From Mytilus edulis (Eukaryota; Mollusca; Bivalvia; Mytilida; Mytilidae): a stretch of 64,000 nucleotides of DNA. Location of the stretch: assembly GCF_963676685.1 (NCBI RefSeq), contig NC_092347.1, positions 90,088,592-90,152,591 on the forward strand. Reading direction: 5' to 3'. The position numbers were made by a program, and so were the translations under genes. Below the pieces are notes generated by a model. The model was not told the origin of the DNA, searched no databases, and worked only from the letters and a program-made list of their open reading frames with translations. Of this stretch, positions 22,261-34,154 are shown in pieces. Every line of letters starts with the position of its first letter. Positions within the stretch are counted from its first letter, which is position 1.

Positions 22261-22502
22261 AATTATCTTTATACTAAAGACAGTATTCATCATATATGAT
22301 AAATGATGCTATAATTAATGAATATTTATGCATGTTGACATCAATAAAAGTCATAAATCAAGATTATGATGACTTTTGCCTTTTTTGGTAAAATTATGAC
22401 AATTTTGAAATATAATCCTCATCAATCTTACAATGAATGGTCCAGTATATATACTCCTACAGGACACCGATGAGAGCACACAACGTTCCCATCCTACACA
22501 AG
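22261..22502 (+). promoter_or_regulatory. Conserved proximal promoter and noncoding exon 1 of Gly-rich gene A
   Basis: TATA box tatatatac at 22446-22454. A short exon 1 (start estimated near 22476) ends ctacacaag/gtatgt at 22502/22503 and has no ATG before the coding exon. The 180 bases above the TATA box are almost unchanged in B (30770-30947) and largely kept in C (39465-39645). They include the near palindrome tcatcatatatgataaatga and ttatgcatgttgacatcaat, which holds an ATGCAT core like POU-type sites. Confidence 0.7.
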
Positions 22503-24570
22503 GTATGTAATCTTATTGATATCTATTTATTTTCTATGACATTTGAAAAATAAATTACATTTCTTCTAATTCTCTTGCGAAATTTTTATGTTTAAAAAAT
22601 AATCCCTATTTATTTAGATGCCTTTGAATATTAATATTTTTGGCAATGGTATTTTATTTGCTTTAAAATACGGTTTAGTATAGTTTCTTTTCAAAATTAC
22701 AATACGACTTATGAGAATAAGACCTATATATTACAGAATATATAACTTTAAAAGGATAGGCCAACCACAAAAATTATCCTACAATACTACTTTACGAACA
22801 TTTGTATATCAGTGTTATTTTATTTTCCTGGAATACGCAGTTGTTACTATTTTAATTTTATAAAGAGCTGTTATAAAAATATTCAGATTAAACGAAACTA
22901 AATTGATATGGTGAAACTTGAGTAAATCTAAGATAAAGTAACCTAAAAAGGCACACATTTTTTTTTACAAAAAGCTAAACAGCTGTGTGTTAAAAGTCAA
23001 AGATACAAATATCTAAATAGCTATGTGTTTATACTGTAAGATACAAATTTATTCATATAACAATTTATGAATTGAAACAAAATTAAATTAATGTCCCACT
23101 ATTATTTTGCATGTTTTATTTTCAACTGAAAATAATTTTTTTTAATTTCCTCCATTATATAGTACATGGTGTCACTTCTCTCTCCAATTAGAAAATCCCC
23201 GATATAACATGTAAAATGATGTTTGCTCTGCTAATCCTTTATTTTTATTGTCGAATTAGTCGTATAGCGTCCTTTCAACTTTCAATAAAAATAAAGGTAG
23301 CTTTATATTTAAGATCCAGGAGAAATGATATATCTCCCTATACAACTATAACTCGTGATTTATCCGTTCTACAAAAACTTTCCGAATATATCTGTTCTTT
23401 CTCAATACTATGGGTTATAAAGTAGCTTATTCATTTGGTCACAAGGCGATCAGAAAAAACAAGTGTTATGGTGCTGTAACCTCAACTATTTTTCATAAAT
23501 TTTGTTCTTCAAAATTGATACTTAATTTATATTATTATCAGTTCTAAGATATTTTTTGTATCATTTGCACTCAAAGATACGAGCAATTCTCAACAAAAAC
23601 ATATAAAAGATTTGGTACGAGGGCCACAGAACAAACTGTCCATCCAAATCACCATTTATAAAAGTAAACCATTATAGGTCGAAGTACGGTTTTCAACATT
23701 TAACCTTGACTCATACCGAACAGTAAGCTATAAAGGGCATCAACACTACTAGTGTAAAATCATTCAAACGGGAAAACCAACTGTCTAATCTATATATAAA
23801 ACGAGAAACGTGAAACACTTATGAACAAACGACAACTACTGAACATCAGATTCCTGACTATCGATAGTTGCAAACAATTGCAGCAGATTTAAACGTTTTA
23901 ATGGTACCAAACCTTCACCACCCTCTAAATGTTGAAGAATTCTCAATAGAATCAGAAAAACCTAAATTTTTTTTATTTTTAAAGAGGGGAGGCTTATTTT
24001 CAAATCCTGGTTTATTCAAAATAAAAGTAAACAACATGTTGCTCCTCAAATTTTTATAATAGCGTTCCTACATAAATTTTTATAATCCATAAAAATATAT
24101 TAGGAATTGGCGCCTTATGCAGAGGGGGATTCAAAAGGAAGTCTTGCTAAGCTTTAGTTTTGTTTTTCTTATGTCTAGTAATCCTGAGTTTTATTGAAGC
24201 AAAAAATCATATAGATATTTAAGTTTTTATTAACATTTTTTGTTTGCTTTTACCTAATATTCAATTCAAAATTTCTAAAAGGTTATCATGCTACCCTATT
24301 TATGTCTGTTGGTCATTTGTGTCATTGGGTTGCTGTCTCATTGATGTATCACCTTCATTTCCATTTATTTATGCTAACACGAAGAAAAATATACCCATTT
24401 AATTTGTTCTTTAATTCTTATTTCTCAAAATGAAAACATAACCAAAATTTAAAAAAAATTACACTAATATAATGTCATAAAACAAAGCTGTCATGATCTA
24501 ACTTAAAATAATAAGAAATTGTTTCACATAAATTAGATTTTATATATACGCTATATACATATATTTTCAG
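22503..24570 (+). other. Intron 1 of Gly-rich gene A
   Basis: A 2,068-base intron (gtatgt ... tattttcag). It contains a small open frame (23216-23425) that persists in B (32795-33004) but not in C, which argues against coding. A partial family R2 repeat lies at 23680-23870. Confidence 0.7.
23680..23870 (+). repeat. Partial repeat family R2 in intron of gene A
   Basis: Blocks tcgaagtacggttttcaaca, ctcataccgaacagtaagct, ataaagggcatcaac, tcattcaaacgggaaaacca correspond to the central part of the family. Same position in gene B (33220-33445). Confidence 0.6.
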
Positions 24571-24577
24571 ATACAAC

Positions 24578-25033
24578 ATGCAGCTCTCCATTGCTCTATG
24601 TTTACTATTGGCAGCTGTCTGCACCAATGCCTCATACCTCAAATGTTGGGGTAAAGGCTGTGGTGGATACGGTGGTGGATATGTAGGTGGATGGGGAGGA
24701 CTAGGTGGATGGGGCAAAGGAGGAGGATATGGCCTAGGAGGTGGATATGGAGGATGGGGACTAGGAGGAGGATATGGAGGATGGGGCCTAGGAGGTGGCT
24801 ACGGAGGATGGGGTAAAGGAGGTGGATATGGAGGATGGGGTCTAGGAGGTGGATACGGAGGATGGGGTCTAGGAGGTGGATACGGAGGATGGGGCCTTGG
24901 AGGTGGATATGGAGGATGGGGCAAAGGAGGTGGATGGGGTATCGGAGGTGGATATGGAGGATGGGGTCTAGGAGGTGGATACGGAGGTGGATACGGAGGT
25001 GTTGTACTTAAAGGAAAAGGATCATACTATTAA
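24578..25033 (+). CDS. Secreted Gly/Tyr/Trp-rich repeat protein, copy A (shematrin-like)
   Basis: Single coding exon of 151 residues. The acceptor tattttcag ends at 24570, seven bases before the ATG. Residues 1-19 (MQLSIALCLLLAAVCTNAS) are a signal peptide with cleavage near TNA/S. Then SYLKCWGKGCGGYGG, with the only two cysteines of the mature protein, is followed by about nine 9-residue units GLGGGYGGW or GKGGGYGGW. The tail is GGVVLKGKGSYY. Gly-rich proteins with G-Y-G-G blocks and a basic/Tyr C-terminus resemble shematrins of pearl oyster shell; a byssal or other structural role is equally possible. It is the shortest of the three copies. I see no clear AATAAA downstream. High confidence as a gene, low for function. 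Confidence 0.85.
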   Translation: MQLSIALCLLLAAVCTNASYLKCWGKGCGGYGGGYVGGWGGLGGWGKGGGYGLGGGYGGWGLGGGYGGWGLGGGYGGWGKGGGYGGWGLGGGYGGWGLGGGYGGWGLGGGYGGWGKGGGWGIGGGYGGWGLGGGYGGGYGGVVLKGKGSYY

Positions 25034-25900
25034 ATTCAGGAAATCTTAGTCTGTACTGTTTCAGGCAAATTGGACACTAGTTGAAGTTAAATCTTCATAT
25101 CAATATATGTAGATATATTTTGCAAATACAAAATGTGTTTTCATTTTTTTTTTATTTATGCGTCACACACATGTAAATTTCACAAAAAGAATTAAGAAGA
25201 AGGTCTAATCATCCACTCCCCTTTCTAACTACAATATCAAATATTATTTTTTACCAATATCACAATGATCACGAGGTTCTGATTGGAGGTCAATCAAATG
25301 GAGTTATGCGTTCTATAATGTTTAAAGCCATTATTTTATATTCCTAAAACTTTTTAGATGTTATTACTATTCTTTATATTTCAACACCCCATTATTCTGT
25401 TTTCTTTATTTTTGTGGTCTATGTTCTTGAATCTTTGCATTTGTTGATCAATTATTCTGCACGTTTTATTCTCTAATCTTTCAACCCCAACCACACCCTC
25501 AATCATAGTCAATACAAATTGAATGACAAGATAAGAAATATATCCCCCTTTTTTTTTAAGTTTATGTACTTTATATTCATGACGTCACAGATACCATTCA
25601 TTTTGATTTTCCCTGACATTCTAATGGACACACAAAAAACCAATATTTTAATATCATTAAAACCCCATTGAAATAAGTCAGCAAACAATTAAATTGATCG
25701 TATGCTTATATCCTTTGCAGGATGTCTATAAGGTTTTAAAGTCATTGTTCATAGGGGAAACACATTGTTCAAATAAATAAATGCATCCATGTATCAATGA
25801 TCAAGGTGCCACAAAAATATTAAAAGTTACTGTTGAAATAACATTTTACAAGATAAACAAATACGACTATTGTAGGAGTCCCTAAATATATTATGTACGT
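25034..25900 (+). other. 3' UTR and flank of gene A
   Basis: Conserved with B (34662-35560) and, less, C (42394-42990): attcaggaaatctt follows the stop in all three. No other gene seen. Confidence 0.5.
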
Positions 25901-25904
25901 TTAA

Positions 25905-26300
25905 GTTATTTGAACATAAATCACAAAAAAATAAAATTACAAAAAAAACCAAAGTCCAAGGAATTTTGAAATCGGAATGTCCTTTATCAAATGGTATAAT
26001 CAATAACTCAAACGAATGGAAACAACTGTTATATTCCTGACTTGATACAGGCATTTCCTTGTGTAGAAAACACTAGTAGTGAATTAAACCTAGTTGTCTA
26101 TGTAGCTCAAACCTCCAACTTTTATGACAGTTGCATAAAATTCCTTTATTTTGACAACAATGTGTGAACAAAACAAACCAAACAGATATGACAAGTAAAA
26201 ATAGTAGACATAAGCAAAAATAAAAGACAAGAACATTAAAAAAAATACCACAGCACAACAACACATTGGCGGGATATACCGAACCTCGCATTAAAGACAT
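25905..26300 (-). repeat. Interspersed repeat family R1, reversed, long copy in unit A
   Basis: The full-length order is readable on the minus strand, including acaactgttatattcctgac, gacagttgcataaaattcct and ccacagcacaacaacacatt. Present at the same place in unit B (35565-35935), so it predates the A/B duplication. Small minus-strand open frames here are part of the repeat. Confidence 0.65.
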
Positions 26301-26654
26301 TACAAAAAAAGAAGAAAAGGTTGATAAAATCCAACAACAAATAAAAGAGCGCTATAAGACGTAGTTTAAATGATAAACAACATCAACGTATAGAATATAT
26401 AAATGAAGATCATCATCTTTTATTTGTAAAGTTGATACGGAATATTTATCAAAAAGGTCTTCCCTACTTTCTACTCAGATTTTCGCGTGAGTTTTCTAAC
26501 GCATAGGTAGCAGCTGGAAGCTCTTGAATACCAAATGAGTCAGGAGATAGATATCACACATGCAGGTGAAGTTGGTATATTGCTTCACAGGTGGGGATTA
26601 TTTCAAATTTAAAATCCTCTCGTTTGTCGTACATTTTGGAACTAAGATGACTTT

Positions 26655-26765
26655 GTACTTGTTTGGCTTTACAACTGTTTTGATATGAGCGTCACTGATG
26701 AGTCCTATGTAGACGAAACGCGCGTCTGGCGTACTAAATTATAATCCTAGTACCTTTGATAACTA
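26655..26765 (-). repeat. Repeat family R3, reversed, unit A
   Basis: Reads gtacttgtttggctttacaa, gcgtcactgatgagtcctat, agacgaaacgcgcgtctggc. Unit B has the same copy at 36285-36385 with small deletions. Confidence 0.65.
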
Positions 26766-27057
26766 ATGACAGATTATGTCAGATTCAAGGTATAAGTATA
26801 AAAATTAGTCGGTGGAAGCTGTGTCTGATTTATTTCTTTCTAGTTCTTTAAAATTGATTAATGGAACCCAATCAGAAAAGTTTGGATTGTTAATTTATTC
26901 CAGGTTTATTTTTATGTTTTATTACAAATTATTGTACTTTACCAAATAAAACAACAAATTACTAATCATCTGACCATATGTACTAATAGTTTAACAGGTA
27001 CTACAATACTATGATTGAAACAAATGAAGTAGAACAATAGCTCTGAGTGTTAAACGA

Positions 27058-27250
27058 CGACTTGAATATTAGTAATAATCTGATAAAAATTCATTCCTAC
27101 TTGAATATTAATAATAATCTGATAAAAAATCATTCCTACTTGAGTATTAGTAACAATCTGATAAAAATTTATTCCCACTTGAATATTAGTAACAATCTGA
27201 TAAAAATTCATTCCTACTTGAATATTAGTAACAATCTGATAAAAAAATCT
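27058..27250. repeat. 39-bp tandem repeat array, unit B (5 copies)
   Basis: Same 39-bp unit as at 18690. All five copies are well aligned, and the open plus-strand frame across them is a by-product. Confidence 0.8.
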
Positions 27251-28405
27251 TTCCTATCTTTTTTATTATAAGCCAAACATACGTGTTACATCCAGACGGA
27301 AAACATTTGTTTAAAAAATTGACTTGAAAGTGAAAAAAGACAAACGATGTCTTATATTTACAGAAATAACAAATTAATAAATACTATATCACGAACGCGT
27401 ATGTTGTAGGGCTTTCTATACCCAACTCGTAATTGAAAGTATCTGAAAACAGGAAGTACTAGGTGTCTAGCAGATAGAGCATAAGGTATAGAGGTCATTA
27501 TTCATTACTGTTCTTCCTCTGACCAAATTCCATTTCATTCTATTTTGAAGTTATTGAAAAAAGTGAGTCGAAAAATTTAAAGGTGCCTTCAACATATTGA
27601 AAGATTCAAAGTATCGACAAACAGTACATTTGTGAGTCATAAGGATTGTTCAGCAGATCCTTAAAGAGCGCATGCTTTAAAACTCATCACTGTGAAGCTA
27701 CTGACCCAATATAAAGCAATTTTGTCATTTTAAGTAGTACCGGAGAAATGTGTGACAGAAAAAGGTGTTGAACGAACAGACGGACTGGTGGACGGACAAG
27801 GTATATACCGTATATCAGTCTCATCACCAGTTTTGATAATAAAACAGCGAAAATTAAGGTCAAGTACATGTTTTTTAGTATCTTAGATATTAATGGAGAA
27901 ACATATCGCTTTAAAAAATAAAAACTTTCCAGAAACTAATAAATTACATCAGAAATGTCAATACTTCAGTCTATACCAAAGAAAGAATACTTTAATATCC
28001 TTACATTTGGTGTTGTTGTTGTATTTCCACACAACTACAATTTTAAGCGTTAACAGGAAGGAGTATGTGCTGTTAGTGTTAAATATTATCAGTATTAAAG
28101 TACACAAAATGATGAAGGTTGATAGTGAAATCGTTGTGAAATACTTATTACCGCACTGCTTTTCATACTTCAGTTTTCTGAAAAGGCAAATTCTTTCATT
28201 TCCTGTTTTTGTTGGTGTTTAGATTTTTGTCTCACTTATATACATTCCTCATCACCTTTTATTGGTTTTTTTACAAAACCAAAATGTATCAAATATGTTC
28301 CCTTATAATTATATTTTGAAATTGATCAATTGTATTTATCTAATTATTTGGTCGACTGTTTTAAAACTTTCAAATTTCCATCTTTTTTCCTCAATGAAAT
28401 TATGA

Positions 28406-28539
28406 ACAGATATATCATGTTAAGGAGGGGCATTTGCGAAAAATAACAGTCGAGAGAATGTTAAATTTCGCGAGCCGTAAGGCGAGGGAAATTCATTATC
28501 AAGACTCGCAAATACCCCCCAAGAACATGCTATCTCTGT
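28406..28539. repeat. Fold-back (hairpin) element, unit B copy
   Basis: Counterpart of 20036-20169. The right arm reads aatacccccc, with a few arm mismatches relative to A. Confidence 0.65.
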
Positions 28540-30446
28540 TTAATTACACCGAATGTTAATGTTTAAAAACGCATTGATGATCGTGATGTTACCAGCGTCC
28601 AGTCGGATAGAGTATTTCTTATGGCAAATACCACGGCAGAGAGGGTAAAAAAGGCATATCCTTTTGCCTATTCCCCGGCGGCGTTTAAAAATGAACGATA
28701 TTCATTTGATAACAGTAAACTGGTGAAAAATACACTGGCTATCAACCAATCAAAACCCAGGATTCTTACAGAAGGTGTAATTACAAACATAATATCCCTA
28801 AAGTAATATATAATCCAATAATGTCTTTTGTGTTTTATGATTACATGGAAAAAGTATTTCGAGTTAAAGTAAAGGTATGTCAAGCAAAGCTCATACAATG
28901 TTTCCCTTAGCCCTTTTCGGAGTCCTTGGGATTATATCGGGAAGATTATGAGAAAAATTCTTTAAGTGGATATAATGTGTACTGTCATAAACAGATGTGA
29001 CAAGGTCAATGGCGTGGCATAGTAAACACAAAAAATTAAGTGGATAAAGTAAAACAATATAAAGTGTAAACGTTTTTCTTGTGCCAATAATTGCATGAAA
29101 AGTTTCACACAAGGTTGTGAATTATTTGAGGAGAAGAAGCAAATAATAAAGTGGGATGGAAGGATAATACAATCCGCCATCACTACTTGACCCCTTTCGA
29201 GTAACAGAGGTATAATAATTTCGTTTGTATTTAGTTTACTTTTAATTCACCAGTGTATGTCAATGTTTATGGGTTTTCCCGGTATTAATTACTTTATAAT
29301 ACTTTTCCATGTACTAGTAAAAAATCAATTTACATACAACATACCTACAGATTTTTATTCAGTGTGAGACTTTCTGACCCATAAAACGAAATGATAAAGT
29401 AAAAACATCCATAGTTTATCATAAAACAAATATTCCCAAAAGTACTCATCAAACATTTATAAGCATAATTTGTCATTTTCAAAAACTTTATTGGGCTGAG
29501 ACAGTGCATTTAAAATCTACTTAAAGAATGAACATAATGTAAATCACAAACAATAATACAAAAAATAAAACTCCAATGCAGCAGATTAAAAGATAAAACG
29601 ATTACTAGCATTTTGGAGTCTGTGCTTTTATCATATAATTGATAGGTGAAATTGCTATGTCACACAAAAAAAACCAAGGGATTTCAAGGATCCTGTATTC
29701 ATTACATATCATATTAACCTTATTTCAAACTAAGTACCCATATATTAAATAATTATCTGTTTTCAAATAAGAAGCATATTGGTGGTTAAGTTGACTTAGG
29801 CAGTCATTAGACAAAATTATAAATTTTACCCCTAGGTTTTTGTTTACCAAAATGAAAATGAACTGTCCTATATATAAGTGAAATTCAACCTAAATTAAAA
29901 ATTTACTCCCCCCTTTTTAGATGTCAGAATTTCAAATATTCATAGCATTTTCTCCTTACTATTTCAGTAATAATAATTATCTGGAATGAGAAACCTATTT
30001 GGAAAATTTGACCCCCCACCATAGGTTAGGTGTTATAACTTCAAATTATTGAAATATTTAGACTTATCATACATGTGACACGTTATCGTACCCTGTCCCT
30101 TCGACTGATATTTGGACTCCACCTGTCAGGGACAATTATCTAACTTTTAAAAGGCAGTGTTTTTAAACAGCCGTAGCCTATAAGTCTGCTTTTTTTTTTT
30201 ATCTCGCATGAATGAAATAATTCACCTATAAAAAATCCTTATCAAATAAAATATGTTTTCAGATAATATATAGCAATTCCTTTCTAAGTCAATGTATTTT
30301 GAACCACATGCTTTTCGACATGGTGATTTGACCCATATCATTGAAAGTCTCGATACTAAACATTTATATCTCTACCAAGACTTTTTTAAACATGGGTCTG
30401 TTCTTCCTTTAAGACCCCAAAATTGAATGCGAAAAATGTTACCCAA
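28540..30446. other. Upstream flank of Gly-rich gene B
   Basis: Colinear with 20170-22078 of unit A; no gene seen. Small frames at 28621-29183 are disturbed by indels between the copies. Confidence 0.4.
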
Positions 30447-30579
30447 TAGTTATCAAAGGTACCAGGATTATAATTTAGTAAGCCAGACGCGCGTTTCGTC
30501 TACATAAGACTCATCAGTGACGCTCATATCAAAATATTTATAAAGCCAAACAAGTACAAAGTTGAAAGCATTGAGGATC
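30447..30579 (+). mobile_element. Family R3 element inserted only in unit B
   Basis: Unit A reads gttacccaaatgagaaattg without interruption (near 22076). Unit B has the same flanks split by a 133-bp R3 element (tagttatcaaaggtaccagg ... ttgaggatc), flanked by a short CCCAA repeat on both sides. This is a clean empty-site/filled-site pair, which shows R3 is a mobile element and dates this insertion after the duplication. Confidence 0.75.
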
Positions 30580-30769
30580 CCCAAATGAGAAATTGATATA
30601 AGTCACTTTAAAGAAGCACAATCAAAATACTGTGTTCTATATAAACAGCAATGTGGTTTTCAAAACTACGATCTGTGAGAAGCCTTTGATCCAGGTGATA
30701 TTACAATTTCCACATGTAATCTAAATTCTGGGCTAGAATAACCCTAATTGGTTATTATGATAATTATCA

Positions 30770-31004
30770 TTATCCTAAAGACAGTATTCATCATATATGA
30801 TAAATGATGCTATAATTAGTGATATATGTATGCATGTTGACATCAATAAGAGTAATAAATCAAGATTATGATGACTTTTGCCTTTTTTGGTAAAATTATG
30901 ACAGTTTTGAAATATAATCCTTATCAATCTTACAATGAATGTTCCAGTATATATACTCCTACAGGATACCGATGTGAGCACACAACGTTCCCATCCTACA
31001 CAAG
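30770..31004 (+). promoter_or_regulatory. Conserved proximal promoter and noncoding exon 1 of Gly-rich gene B
   Basis: TATA box tatatatac at 30948-30956. Exon 1 ends ctacacaag/gtatgt at 31004/31005. The sequence above it is nearly identical to gene A. Confidence 0.7.
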
Positions 31005-31556
31005 GTATGTAATTTTATTGATATCTATTTATTGTCTATGACATTTGAAAAATAAATTACATTTCTTCTAATTCTGTTGCGAAATTTTTATGTTTAAAAA
31101 AATCCCTATTTATTTAGATGCCTTTGATTATTAATATTTTTGGCAATAGTACTTTATTTGATTTAAAATACGGTTTAGTATAGTTTCTTTTCAAAATTAC
31201 AATACGATGTATGAGCATAAACATTTGTATATCAGTGTTATTTTATTTCCCTGGAATACGCAGTTGTTACTATTTCAATTTTATAAAGAGCTGTTATAAA
31301 AATAATAAGATTAAACGAAACTAAATTGATATGGTGAAACTTGAGTAAATCTAAGATAAAGTAACTTGAAAAGGCACACATTTAAAAAAAAAAAGCTAAA
31401 CAGCTGTGTGTTAAAAGTCAAAGATACAAATATCTAAATAGCTATGTGTTAATACTCTAAGATACAAATTTATTCATATTACAATTTATGAATTGAAGCA
31501 AAACTAAGTTTATGTACCACTATTATTTTGCATGTTTTATATTCAACTGAAAATTA

Positions 31557-32710
31557 GGTCTTTCCACTTTTCTGTGGAAAGACCTATTGTATTTCTTCTG
31601 ATTATTATTATTTTTTTTTTTTCTTCCGCCTAATTTTGATATTGCGACAAATGTTTGTTTCGCAATATGTCGCTTAGATATTTCTCATATGGTATCGTAC
31701 AGTTTATGCGCTTTTACATTTAACCCTGCTAAGCCGAACACTTTTCTTTGTAAGAGTTATCTCCCTATTCACTGTTTATCATCAGAGTGCATCTCCTTTG
31801 TAACAAAAAAAGATAGTGACAAAATTCTTTTTACAAATTGTTCGTTACATCCTAAGGAAAATTTGGCTTATTTGGAGCGAAGCGATTCGATGAAATTTTA
31901 TAGGAGTTATCTACCTTTACAAAATTATTTTCTCAATATGTGTTATTAACTAATAAACCGTCAACCGTATAACCCTGGAATGTATTTATTTGAGATCCGT
32001 AGGCCCTTTATTAGAAAATGGGGTCAAGGTCAAAGGTCAAGGTCAAGTTCTAAATTCGGAATTTTCCATGTTTTTGCATTTTCTCCAACCCTTGAAAAGG
32101 TACATATTAAAGAACAAGTGCAAAATGATTGCTATATAGTTATGAAGATATGTTACATTTGGTCTGATACAATTAAATAGCATCTAATAGGAGTTAGTGC
32201 CCCTGAAATGTCTTGATATGAGGTTATTTGATTATAACTTCAACTAAGTGCATTTTAATGGCATTTGACCTTGTGCAAAAGGTTGGATGACAAATGACCT
32301 TGAAAAATGACTACCGGAAGTGACCTTGAGAAAACCGGAAGTAACCTTTTTTTGCAATTTTTTCGTATAAAAGTACTCAGAATCCATATATTTTGTCATA
32401 TAGATACATAAACTGATTACTGAAGACTAAAAATGACTTCCAACAAACCGGAAGTGACCATGTATCTCCCATTCTAAATACAAAAGTATATAGAAACTAT
32501 ATATTTTTGGAATCAGTGTGAAAGAAGCTATCATATTAGACCGGAAGTGACATTCATTTCACCGGTAGTAGCATATTATCTCCTTTATATCACTTAAAAA
32601 TATGATTAAACCATTATTTATCGTATCAGTATGAACAACTATCTTCTTATCAAAATTTCTTTGATATGGAAAGACCTTCAATTGTTCTCTGAACAATTGG
32701 TTTTTAATTA
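31557..32710. mobile_element. 1.15-kb non-coding element with hairpin ends, unit B only
   Basis: The left end forms a perfect hairpin, AGGTCTTTCCAC ... GTGGAAAGACCT (31557-31594). The right end repeats TGGAAAGACCT and then has a second hairpin, CAATTGTTC ... GAACAATTG. The interior holds several ccggaagtgacc-like motifs and accttga runs. Genes A and C lack it at the matching intron position. An 86-codon frame at 31689 shows no domain. The class is not assigned; paired ends suggest a DNA-transposon derivative. Confidence 0.65.
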
Positions 32711-33219
32711 TTTTTATTTTTTAATTTCCTCCATTATAAAGTACATGGTGTCACTTCTCTCTCCAATTAGAAAATCCCCGATATAACATGTAAAATGATG
32801 TTTGCTCTGCTACTCCTTTATTTTTATTGTCGAATTAGTCGTATAGCGTCCTTTCAACTTTTAATAAAAATAAAGGTAGCTTTATATTTAAGATCCAGGA
32901 GAAATGATATATCTCCCTATACAACTATAACACGTGATTTACCCGTTCTACAAAAACTTTCCGAATATATCTGTTCTTTCTCAATACTATGCGTTATAAA
33001 GTAGCTTATTCATTTGGTCACAGGAAGATCATATTAAAATAAAGTGTTATGGTGTTGTAACCTCAACTATTTTTCATAAATTTTGTTCTTCAAATTTATA
33101 TTATTATCAGTTCTAAGATATTTTTTGTATCATTTGCACGCAAAGATATGAGCAATTCTCAACAAAAACATATAAAAGATTTGGTATGAGGGCCACAGAA
33201 CAAACTTTCCATCCAAATC

Positions 33220-33445
33220 ACCATTTATAAAAGTAAATCATTATAGGTCAAAGTACGGTTTTCAACATTTAACCTTGACTCATACCGAACAGTAAGCTAT
33301 AAAGGGCATCAACACTACTAGTGTAAAATCATTCAAACGGGAAAACCAACGGTCTTATCTATATATAAAACGAGAAACGTGAAACACTTATGAACCACAT
33401 CAACAAACGGCAACTTCTGAACATTAGATTCCTGACTATCGACAG
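33220..33445 (+). repeat. Partial repeat family R2 in intron of gene B
   Basis: Same blocks and position as 23680-23870 in gene A. Confidence 0.6.
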
Positions 33446-34154
33446 TTGCAAACAATTACAGCATATTTAAACGTTTTAATAGTACCAATTCTTCACCACC
33501 CTCTAAATATTGAAGAATTCTCAATAGAAACAGAAAACCTTTTTTTTTTTAATTTTAAAAGAGGGGAGGCTTATTTTCAAATCCTGGTTCATTGAAAATA
33601 AAAGTAAACAACGTGTTGCTCCTCAAATCTCTAAATAGCGTTCCTACATAAATTGTTATATTCCATAAAAAAAAATATATTAGGAATTGGCGCCTTATGC
33701 GGAGGGGGATTCAAAAGGAAGTCTTGCTAAGCTTTAGTTTTGTTTTTCTTGTGTCTAGTAATCCTGAGTTTTATTGAAGCAAAAAATCATATAGATATTT
33801 AAGCTTTTATTTACATTTTTTGTTTGCTTTTAACTAATATTCAATTCAAAATTTCTAAAGGATTATTATGCTACCCTATTTATGTCTGTTGGTCATTTGT
33901 GTCATTGGGTTGCTGTCTCATTGATGTATCACCTTCATTTCCATTTATTTATGCTAACACGAAGAAAAAGATACCCATTTAATTTGTTCTTTAATACTAA
34001 TTTCTCAAAATGAAAATATAACCAAAATAAAAAAAAAATTACACTAATATAATGTCATACAACAAAGCTGTCATGATCCAACTTAAAATAATAAGAAATT
34101 GTTTCACATAAATTAGATTTTATATATACATTATATACATATATCAGATACAAC

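Larger units (their letters stand above)
18690..26885. repeat. Tandem segmental unit A
   Basis: Block of about 8.2 kb repeated as unit B (27058-36510). The order of landmarks is the same: 39-bp array, hairpin element, gene promoter and exon 1, intron, Gly-rich coding exon, family R1 and R3 repeats. By eye most 60-base lines differ at only a few positions. Confidence 0.85.
31005..34147 (+). other. Intron 1 of Gly-rich gene B
   Basis: A 3,143-base intron, about 1.1 kb longer than in A because of the element at 31557-32710. It also holds a partial family R2 repeat at 33220-33445. Confidence 0.7.

Noticed and set aside
23216-23425. 69-codon open frame in intron of gene A, preserved in gene B (32795-33004)
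   Set aside because: A and B are too similar for conservation to mean anything, and the matching segment of C (about 40530-40740) does not keep the frame.
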